Shown: one piece after another, positions 58,035-64,000 of the stretch
How positions within the stretch are numbered: position 1 is the first letter of the stretch
Layout: every line of letters starts with the position of its first letter
NCBI RefSeq assembly: GCF_001629705.1
Contig: NZ_CP015378.1
Coordinates: 1,178,001-1,242,000 of the forward strand
Length of the DNA stretch: 64,000 bases
Direction: 5' to 3'
Origin: Fictibacillus phosphorivorans
Lineage (GTDB): Bacteria > Bacillota > Bacilli > Bacillales > Fictibacillaceae
Notes under the pieces: model-generated
Database searches by the model: none
What the model was told of the DNA's origin: nothing
What the model saw: the letters and a program-made list of their open reading frames with translations, nothing else
Translations under genes and position numbers: made by a program

Positions 58035-58637
58035 ATGACAGCACAAAGAAATGGTTTGAAAACGATTGATATTACGCTAGTTGGTATGTTTGTAGCGCTG
58101 ATGGCGATTGGTGCAAATATCACCACCATGTTTCCGTTCATGGTGGTTGGTGGGGTGCCAATTACGTTGCAAACCTTTTTCTGTATTCTAGCAGGAGCAT
58201 TGTTAGGAAGTAGATTAGGAGCAATCTCTATGAGTGTATACGTACTAGTCGGATTAGTCGGAGCACCAGTGTTCGCTCAATTTAAAGGTGGCTTTGCAAC
58301 CGTGATCAGCCCGACCTTTGGGTTTTTATTATCATATATTCTGGTTGCGTATCTAACGGGTTTAATTATTGAAAAGAATGGTGGGAAAGCTTCATACATT
58401 GTAGCAACCCTTGTTGGAACAGCCGTTAACTATATTGTAGGGACAAACCTGATGTTCATGGCGTATAAAATGTGGGCAGATGCACCAGAAGGTTTCACTT
58501 ACTCTATGGCTTGGGCGTGGATGATGGTTCCGCTACCTAAAGATATTATTCTAGCGATTTGTGCAGGTATGTTAGCACCGAGAATAAATTTTGCGCGTAA
58601 AAAATCAATTTCTCAACGAACAAAGCATGCCTCATAA
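58035..58637 (+). CDS. bioY: BioY, biotin transporter substrate-binding (S) component
   Basis: A 200-aa membrane protein with six helices. LGSRLGAISMSVYVLVGLVGAPVFAQFKGG is the BioY signature, with the biotin-binding region near it, and PISPTFGFLLSYI follows. It imports biotin alone or with the shared ECF module. The ATG at 58035 has GTGGAGG 9 nt upstream. It is followed by bioB after 15 bases, with a BirA-type box upstream, so it is repressed when biotin is plentiful. Confidence 0.93.
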   Translation: MTAQRNGLKTIDITLVGMFVALMAIGANITTMFPFMVVGGVPITLQTFFCILAGALLGSRLGAISMSVYVLVGLVGAPVFAQFKGGFATVISPTFGFLLSYILVAYLTGLIIEKNGGKASYIVATLVGTAVNYIVGTNLMFMAYKMWADAPEGFTYSMAWAWMMVPLPKDIILAICAGMLAPRINFARKKSISQRTKHAS

Positions 58638-58652
58638 AGGAGTGGTGTTAAA

Positions 58653-59639
58653 GTGATCTGGAATACTCTTGCAAAAAAAGTATTGAGTGGAGAAGAGATT
58701 ACGAATGAAGAAGCTCTTGATATTTTAAATTGTCCTGATGAAGATCTGTTATTATTGCTGCATGGCGCTTATCAGATCAGAAAGCATTATTATGGTAATC
58801 TCGTAAAACTCAACATGATTATTAATACAAAGTCAGGCGCATGCCCAGAAAACTGCGGATATTGCTCACAATCGATCGTATCGACTGCACCCATCGAGAC
58901 GTATCGAATGATGGATAGTAAAGAGATGGTAAAAGGGGCAGAGACCGCGTATAACTTAAACGTTGGAACGTATTGCATTGTTGCAAGTGGGCGTGGACCT
59001 ACTAACCGTGATGTGGATAAAGTTGTTGAAGCTGTTAAAGAAATCAAGAATACATATGGCTTAAAGGTTTGTGCTTGTCTAGGAATATTAAAGCCAGAAC
59101 AAGCAGTGCGTCTAAAGGAAGCAGGTGTTGATCGATACAATCATAACCTCAACACTTCCGCTCGAAATCATGAAAATATTACAACGTCTCACTCCTATGA
59201 TGATCGAGTGAATACGGTCAACATCGTTAAGGAAAGCGGGATCTCTCCATGCTCAGGAGTTATTATAGGTATGAGAGAGACGAAGCAAGATGTTATTGAT
59301 ATGGTAAGAAGTCTTAACGTACTTGACGCAGATTCTATTCCAGTCAATTTCTTGCATGCGATTGATGGTACACCGTTAGAAGGGACAGACGAGCTTGATC
59401 CCCGCTACTGTTTGAAAGTACTTGCATTATTTCGTTATATTAATCCGACGAAGGAGATTCGTATATCAGGTGGACGTGAGGTGAATTTAAGAAGTCTTCA
59501 GCCACTCGGTCTGTATGCCGCAAACTCAATATTTGTAGGTGACTATCTTACGACGAGAGGACAAGAGTCAACGGCAGATCATAAGATGATAAAAGATATG
59601 GGCTTCAAGATTGATCGTACGCCTGTTATGGCACCATAG
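58653..59639 (+). CDS. bioB: Biotin synthase BioB
   Basis: A 328-aa radical-SAM enzyme. The CPENCGYCSQS cluster motif (C-x3-C-x2-C) binds the [4Fe-4S]; YNHNLNTS is the usual substrate region, and a conserved RISGGREVNLRSLQPLGL contains the Arg near the [2Fe-2S] cluster. It inserts sulfur into dethiobiotin. The GTG start follows AAAGGAGTGG. No other bio genes are nearby, so dethiobiotin must come from elsewhere in the genome or from uptake. Confidence 0.96.
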   Translation: MIWNTLAKKVLSGEEITNEEALDILNCPDEDLLLLLHGAYQIRKHYYGNLVKLNMIINTKSGACPENCGYCSQSIVSTAPIETYRMMDSKEMVKGAETAYNLNVGTYCIVASGRGPTNRDVDKVVEAVKEIKNTYGLKVCACLGILKPEQAVRLKEAGVDRYNHNLNTSARNHENITTSHSYDDRVNTVNIVKESGISPCSGVIIGMRETKQDVIDMVRSLNVLDADSIPVNFLHAIDGTPLEGTDELDPRYCLKVLALFRYINPTKEIRISGGREVNLRSLQPLGLYAANSIFVGDYLTTRGQESTADHKMIKDMGFKIDRTPVMAP

Positions 59640-59661
59640 TTTTTTGCAAATGATTGAAAAG

Positions 59662-59721
59662 CCACTCGAAGCTTTGTACAATAAGGAGTATTCTATTGTA
59701 CATCGTGGGAGTGGTTTTTTT
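59662..59721 (+). terminator. Terminator of bioYB that overlaps the ribosome site of mscS
   Basis: CCACTC (59662) pairs with GAGTGG (59709) and TGTACAATA (59675) with TATTGTACA (59694), then seven T residues to 59721. The 3' arm includes the GGGAGTGG ribosome site and the T-tract touches the TTG start of the next gene. Confidence 0.8.
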
Positions 59722-60565
59722 GGAAAAATGGCAAAAGTGGCTGGAAAAAATAAACTGGGCTGAGATTATGCTAGCGGCTGGTTTATGGGCAATGAAGTTT
59801 CTATTGATCATCGTCATGTTCTTGGTGATCCGTTCGATCGGTAGACGTGTGATCAACCGAATGTTTGATAAAGCAGCAACACATAGAAAGATGTCTTCAG
59901 GCAGAATTATTACGCTGCAAAAGCTTGTAGTCAACCTGTTTTCATACGTATTGATCTTTGTTTTTGCTGGTATCATATTCAAGCAGTTCGGACTTGAAAT
60001 CGGTACTCTTATAGCAGGAGCAGGGGTAGTTGGATTAGCTATAGGTTTTGGAGCGCAAGGACTCGTAAGTGATGTTGTAACAGGTTTCTTCATCCTTCTT
60101 GAAAAGCAGATGGAGGTCGGAGACTATGTTACGATCGGCGGGGTCGATGGAATTGTAGAGGAAGTGGGTCTGAGAACGACTCACATACGAGCATTTGATG
60201 GCACATTGAACTATATGCCGAACCGTGAAATCAGTACGATCGCGAACCATACACGGGGGAATATGCGTGCACTTGTTGATATAGGTATTGCCTATGAAGA
60301 AAATATAGACAAGGCTCTCGTCATACTACAAGATGCTTGTGACAAAGTAAAAGAAAAGAATCCGAGCATTATTGAAGGACCAAATGTGTTGGGTGTTCAA
60401 ATGTTAGGATCGTCTGATGTGGTGATTCGTATTATTTCTAAGACGATTAACGGAGAACAGTGGGCGGTCGAAAGAGAGTTACGTAAAGCTTTAAAAGAAG
60501 CTTTGGATGCGAATGGCATCGAGATTCCATATCCTCATCAAGTACATGTAGAAAAAGGTGCATAA
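59720..60565 (+). CDS. MscS-family mechanosensitive channel (YkuT-like)
   Basis: A 281-aa channel. Three N-terminal helices lead to the pore-lining TM3, VVGLAIGFGAQGLVSDVVTGFFILLEKQMEVGDYV. The beta domain (VTIGGVDGIVEEVGLRTTHIRAFDGTLNYMPNREI) and the C-terminal alpha-beta domain with IEIPYPHQVHV follow. It opens under hypo-osmotic shock to release solutes. The TTG at 59720 is the only start with a ribosome site (GGGAGTGG), which lies inside a hairpin. It is near the size of YkuT from B. subtilis. Confidence 0.88.
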   Translation: MEKWQKWLEKINWAEIMLAAGLWAMKFLLIIVMFLVIRSIGRRVINRMFDKAATHRKMSSGRIITLQKLVVNLFSYVLIFVFAGIIFKQFGLEIGTLIAGAGVVGLAIGFGAQGLVSDVVTGFFILLEKQMEVGDYVTIGGVDGIVEEVGLRTTHIRAFDGTLNYMPNREISTIANHTRGNMRALVDIGIAYEENIDKALVILQDACDKVKEKNPSIIEGPNVLGVQMLGSSDVVIRIISKTINGEQWAVERELRKALKEALDANGIEIPYPHQVHVEKGA

Positions 60566-60598
60566 GAAAAGCCGGGGAAGTGTTTCCCGGCTTTTTCT
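60566..60598. terminator. Bidirectional terminator
   Basis: AAAAGCCGGGGAA pairs with TTTCCCGGCTTTTT over a short loop, between convergent mscS and the antiporter gene. Confidence 0.9.
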
Positions 60599-62083
60599 TT
60601 AATTCTTTTCAATATTTTGTTTGGATAAATAATCCGTTACACTCTTCAGTTTTGTTTTATGTGCCATGATGTAGAGAATATCGTGAGCGTGAATTTCTGT
60701 TCTTCCTGTTGGTGTGATCAGTTCATCGCCTCGGATCATTGCACTTACCGTAGATTCTTTTGGTAAGGAAATTTCCTCAAGTGTCTGTCCGATAATTTTT
60801 GCATGTTCGGGTACAAAGAATTCTACGATTTCTGCATTGGCTTTACCCATTGAAACAAGTTCTAAAACATGCGGGGATGTAGGTTTTTCTTTCTCAGTTA
60901 ATTTTAATTTTTGAGCTACCCAAGGGATGGTCGATCCTTGGATGAGTGCTGATGTAAGAACAACAAAGAAAACGAGATTAAAGAGCAACTGGCTGTTCTC
61001 AACACCTTCAATGAGTGGAAACGTAGCGAGAACAATAGGAACAGCACCACGCAGACCAGACCACGAGATAAATATTTTTTCGTTTATAGAGAAAGAAGAA
61101 GTCGGCATACTTAGGAAAACACCTATTGGCCGCGCGATAACAATGAGAACGAAAGAGATCATCAAGCCTTTCAGCATGATATCGATATGAAACAGCTCGC
61201 TTGGAAAAACAAGTAAACCTAAGATCGCAAACATTAAAATCTGCATCATCCAAGCGAAACCTTCGTTAAACCGTACGATTGAGTTTCTGTAGGTCAGATG
61301 ACTATTCCCCATAAACACAGCCGCAACATATACCGCAAGCAGACCACTTGCTCCAGCGAGCATTGTAATCCCATAGGTTAAGATAGCAAAAGAAAGAGCG
61401 AAAACAGGATAGAGGCCACTGGATTCAAGTCTGATACGGTTAATGGCATAAACAGCAAGCTTACCAAAGAGATAGCCCAAAACAGCTCCCATACCCATCT
61501 GCCAAAAGAATGATAGGACAAGTCCTATAATGGAAGTTGAGTCTTTTGTAAGAAGTTCAATAAAGGTAATCGTCAAAAATACTGCCATCGGATCATTGGA
61601 ACCAGATTCTGCTTCAAGCGTTGAAGAAAGCTTCTCTTTCACATTTTTTCCGGCCAAAACGGAGAATACTGCAGCAGCATCCGTAGAGCCAACGATCGAA
61701 CCGAACAGAAATGCTTCTAGCCAACTAACATCCAATAACAACTTAACAGATACCGCAACAACTGCTGTTGTAAGGAATACTCCAAACGTAGCAAGTGACA
61801 GTGAAGTGGATAGGACAGGTTTTACGCTCGTCCATTTTGTCTGAAGTCCACCTTCAAATAAGATGATAATAAGAGCAATTACGCCGACTAGCTGACTTAC
61901 GTGCGGATCATCAAAATAAATAAAATTGAGTCCATCACTTCCTAAAAGCATTCCGATTCCAATAAAAAGTACAAGTGCAGGTACACCAAAGCGTGAAGAG
62001 AACTTCGTAGTAACGACGCCTAGTAAGAGTAGAATGGCAAGTAATAGTATAAAATAATCTACGTTTAAACCACCTTCAAACAT
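60599..62083 (-). CDS. CPA1-family K+(Na+)/H+ antiporter with C-terminal RCK_C (TrkA_C) domain
   Basis: A 494-aa protein. Twelve or so helices carry the CPA1 landmarks: GIGMLLGSDGLNFIYFDD, FEGGLQTKW, FGSIVGSTDAAAVFSVL, the central ESGSNDPMAVFL (active-site ND) and SWSGLRGAVPIVLA. A TrkA_C-type domain (about 405-485; EIVEFFVPEHAKIIGQTLEEISLPKESTVSAMIRGDELITP) ends it. It exports K+ or Na+ for protons. RCK_C domains of the related CpaA bind c-di-AMP in S. aureus, so nucleotide control is plausible, though not shown here. AGGAG lies 7 nt before the ATG. Confidence 0.9.
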   Translation of the reverse strand: MFEGGLNVDYFILLLAILLLLGVVTTKFSSRFGVPALVLFIGIGMLLGSDGLNFIYFDDPHVSQLVGVIALIIILFEGGLQTKWTSVKPVLSTSLSLATFGVFLTTAVVAVSVKLLLDVSWLEAFLFGSIVGSTDAAAVFSVLAGKNVKEKLSSTLEAESGSNDPMAVFLTITFIELLTKDSTSIIGLVLSFFWQMGMGAVLGYLFGKLAVYAINRIRLESSGLYPVFALSFAILTYGITMLAGASGLLAVYVAAVFMGNSHLTYRNSIVRFNEGFAWMMQILMFAILGLLVFPSELFHIDIMLKGLMISFVLIVIARPIGVFLSMPTSSFSINEKIFISWSGLRGAVPIVLATFPLIEGVENSQLLFNLVFFVVLTSALIQGSTIPWVAQKLKLTEKEKPTSPHVLELVSMGKANAEIVEFFVPEHAKIIGQTLEEISLPKESTVSAMIRGDELITPTGRTEIHAHDILYIMAHKTKLKSVTDYLSKQNIEKN

Positions 62084-62220
62084 AACACCTCTCCTTTATC
62101 TATCTATCTATGATGAGTTTGTTTAGTAAACACTTTTTCAGCAAATCAATTACAGTATCCACGACATTTATTGTCTTGAAACAATTGACAATTTAACCAA
62201 AAGCGGGTAACCTTGACGGA

Positions 62221-62235
62221 AGATAATGGTTATAA
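62221..62235. promoter_or_regulatory. Possible Fur box
   Basis: AGATAATGGTTATAA matches 11 of 14 fixed positions of the 7-1-7 Fur box (TGATAATnATTATCA). It lies 108 bases before the FbpA-like gene. A match of this quality is suggestive only. Confidence 0.35.
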
Positions 62236-62342
62236 AATTACAACACCTTCGTCATTTTTTTACATAAACTATTAATGGAAGTTTTTTCTCCATCATTTCA
62301 GGGTAAGTAAAATGTTGAAGAGATTTACAGGAGGGATTGAAC

Positions 62343-62507
62343 GTGTCAGCGGACCATCAAAAAAGAGAAAATTTAATTGCTGATCTATTGTTACATAATA
62401 TCTACAAGACAGCAGATGGACGTCATTTATACGAGCTTTCTTTGCAGGATCTTGAACAACAATTGAAGAATTTACTTTCCCCGCCTGCAGAGGAAAATGC
62501 AACTTAA
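62343..62507 (+). CDS. FbpA-like small protein (Fur-regulated basic protein family)
   Basis: A 54-aa protein from the GTG at 62343, 8 nt after ACAGGAGGG. RENLIADLLLHNIYKTADGRHLYELSLQDLEQQL matches the FbpA pattern (lysine-leading helix, G-V/I-Y-K, Q-L-Y-E-L-T-L-x-E-L). In B. subtilis FbpA helps the iron-sparing response with small RNA FsrA. The copy here is more acidic at the C-terminus. It is free-standing, and a weak Fur box precedes it. The family call is by pattern only. Confidence 0.65.
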   Translation: MSADHQKRENLIADLLLHNIYKTADGRHLYELSLQDLEQQLKNLLSPPAEENAT

Positions 62508-62610
62508 AATAGGTTGAGTAATAAATGGTAATTATAAACCGGCTAACCATGCCAGTTTTTTGATCTGTAACTAGCAATAGCAGTTCTCCGTCAATTTTAA
62601 ACTAACATAA

Positions 62611-62646
62611 ATGAAAGAAGACTTCACTCAGGAAGTCTTCTTTCAT
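62611..62646. terminator. Terminator of the alanine symporter gene
   Basis: ATGAAAGAAGACTTC pairs perfectly over 15 bp with GAAGTCTTCTTTCAT around a 6-nt loop. TTTTTATTT follows on the plus strand. It lies two bases past the symporter stop. Confidence 0.88.
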
Positions 62647-62648
62647 TT

Positions 62649-64000
62649 TTATTTCTCTGTAGAACCTTCTTCATCCCAAGCTTCTGTGTTTTTTAGTCCG
62701 ATACTAGACGGTCGGAAAACGGGATCTTTTCCTTCTTTCTTTTGTTTCAGATAGTCTCCGAGAGCATCAAATGCAATTTTTCCAAGCAAAGAAATCGCGA
62801 TTAAATTGATGATTGCCATGAGTCCCATGAACATGTCAGCTAAACTCCAAACAAAATCAAGCGATGCGATTGCACCGTATCCAACCATAGCGACAACGGC
62901 TAAGCGATAGATAAACAACCACGTTTTGTTCGTACTGATAAACTCAATGTTAGATTCACCATAATAATAATTTCCTACTACTGAACTAAATGCGAACAAC
63001 ATGACGATAACGGCTAAGAATGGGCCACCCCAAGATCCAAGCAAAGTGTTTAAAGCTTCCTGCGTCAAGATAATTCCATCCGCTTCCTTGGAATCGTACA
63101 TCCCAGATAACAGGATAATAAAGGCGGTAGAAGAACAGATCAAAAGTGTGTCTACAAAAACACCTAGAGATTGGATCAATCCTTGTTTAACGGGATGGCT
63201 CACATCTGCAGTTGCAGCTGCGTTAGGCGCACTACCCATACCGGCTTCATTGGAGAATAGCCCACGCTTGATACCATTCATCATCGCTGCGCCTAATGCT
63301 CCACCAGCTACTTCTTCTACACCAAAAGCACCTTCGAAGATCATGCTGAAAACGGCGGGAAGTTCTGTAAGATTTGTAACCATCACAAACAGAGCTACAA
63401 GGATATAAAGCCCAGCCATAATTGGAACGATGATTTCTGATACTTTAGCAATCCGTTTAATGCCACCAAAAATGATAATTGCAGTTACAACGGCTAAGAA
63501 AATACTTACATAAACAGGTTTAATATCAAACGATTGTCCAAACGCACTTGCTATCGTATTCGATTGAACAGAGTTGAAAGCTAGTCCGAACGTAATAGAA
63601 ATTAAGATGGCAAAAATAACACCCATCCAGCGAGCATTCAATGCTTTTTCCATGTAATAAGCAGGTCCACCACGGAATGCGACTCCATCTCGAACTTTGT
63701 AGATCTGAGCTAACGTACTTTCTACGAATGCAGAAGCAGAACCGATTAATGCGATCAGCCACATCCAGAAAACGGCTCCAGGTCCACCTGCCGTAATTGC
63801 AAGTGCTACCCCTGCTAGGTTACCTGTACCTACGCGTGAAGCTGTACTGATACAGAATGCTTGAAACGAAGAAACGCCTTTCTTATCAGCTTTTGCACCT
63901 TCACCCAAAAGCCTGATCATCTCACCAAACATGCGGAACTGAACAAACTTTGTTCGAACCGTAAAATAAAGGCCTAACCCAATCAACATAACAATCAGGA
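62649..64000 (-). CDS. Alanine/glycine:cation symporter (AGCS family), N-terminus beyond the window
   Basis: About 450 residues are visible and the frame remains open at the window edge (LIV precedes the internal Met at 63989), so the N-terminal helix is outside. AGCS marks: GVSSFQAFCISTASRVGTGNLAGVALAITAGGPGAVFWMW (substrate and Na+ site), FRGGPAYYMEKAL, GLFSNEAGMGSAPNAAATADVSHPVKQGL and SSVVGNYYYGESNIEF. It imports alanine or glycine with Na+. It is transcribed alone with a strong terminator. Confidence 0.93.
   Translation of the reverse strand, partial: LIVMLIGLGLYFTVRTKFVQFRMFGEMIRLLGEGAKADKKGVSSFQAFCISTASRVGTGNLAGVALAITAGGPGAVFWMWLIALIGSASAFVESTLAQIYKVRDGVAFRGGPAYYMEKALNARWMGVIFAILISITFGLAFNSVQSNTIASAFGQSFDIKPVYVSIFLAVVTAIIIFGGIKRIAKVSEIIVPIMAGLYILVALFVMVTNLTELPAVFSMIFEGAFGVEEVAGGALGAAMMNGIKRGLFSNEAGMGSAPNAAATADVSHPVKQGLIQSLGVFVDTLLICSSTAFIILLSGMYDSKEADGIILTQEALNTLLGSWGGPFLAVIVMLFAFSSVVGNYYYGESNIEFISTNKTWLFIYRLAVVAMVGYGAIASLDFVWSLADMFMGLMAIINLIAISLLGKIAFDALGDYLKQKKEGKDPVFRPSSIGLKNTEAWDEEGSTEK

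Noticed and set aside
62221..62235. A confident Fur box
   Set aside because: Only 11 of 14 fixed bases match and the distance to the gene is long; kept as a low-confidence site only.

Overview
The window looks like chromosomal DNA of a low-GC, endospore-former-type Bacillaceae (Fictibacillus- or Bacillus-like; the genus is my inference). The reasons are AT-rich codon use, strong AGGAGG ribosome sites with many TTG and GTG starts, a ComK competence regulator, an OhrR/Ohr pair, NrnB, BioY/BioB with a BirA-type operator, an intracellular subtilisin and a sigma-54 activator of the Bacillus type. I see no rRNA, tRNA, CRISPR array, insertion sequence or prophage. Both edges cut genes.

Layout. 1-8.5 kb: edge nucleosidase, a FrnE/DsbA-type oxidoreductase with an in-frame TGA exactly at its first catalytic cysteine, a Gfo/Idh oxidoreductase, a divergent MerR/CPBP-protease pair, a lipoprotein, DUF1835 and GNAT genes, a NERD protein whose best start is ATA, and a 21-bp-period repeat array. 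8.5-13.6 kb: cyanophycin synthetase and cyanophycinase (cphBA), comK and small membrane proteins. 13.6-18 kb: a sigma-54 amino-acid catabolic unit (PAS-AAA-HTH activator, textbook -24/-12 promoter, class III aminotransferase, sodium:solute symporter). 18-22.3 kb: ohr/ohrR with operators, nrnB, an MFS transporter.

22.4-33.8 kb is the most interesting part. It holds two consecutive c-di-AMP (ydaO-class) riboswitch aptamers and a terminator. A potassium operon follows: a Rossmann-like protein, a 45-aa protein, a degenerate HPr-like protein, a 35-aa membrane peptide, kdpF, kdpA, kdpB, kdpC, a kinase-less KdpD and a CBS-pair protein. It converges on a two-component system transcribed with a secreted protein made of eight 28-residue repeats.

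34-50 kb is a mixed housekeeping stretch: acyl-CoA dehydrogenase, VOC proteins, an ABC-2 exporter with its own TetR and twin operators, a hotdog thioesterase, a peroxiredoxin, a thermitase-like secreted subtilase, an intracellular subtilase, an MBL-fold hydrolase, a cupin, a thioredoxin-like protein, a CobW GTPase and a nonsense-split GyrI-like gene. 50-57.7 kb: HAD dehalogenase, LapA, then a LacI-controlled oligosaccharide operon (LacI, glucosidase, binding protein, two permeases) with a cre-like site and two LacI-type palindromes. 57.7-64 kb: a second 21-bp-period array, bioY-bioB, an MscS channel, a CPA1 antiporter with an RCK_C tail, an FbpA-like peptide and an edge-truncated alanine/sodium symporter.

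How they fit together: K+ uptake (kdp), K+/H+ exchange (antiporter) and osmotic release (MscS) are all here. The kdp leader senses c-di-AMP, and KdpD-USP, CBS and RCK_C domains are c-di-AMP-binding families elsewhere. The window also carries several single-base lesions (TGA in frnE, TAA in the GyrI gene, a frameshifted methyltransferase remnant, an ATA start). The TGA must therefore be weighed as selenocysteine against decay or sequence error.
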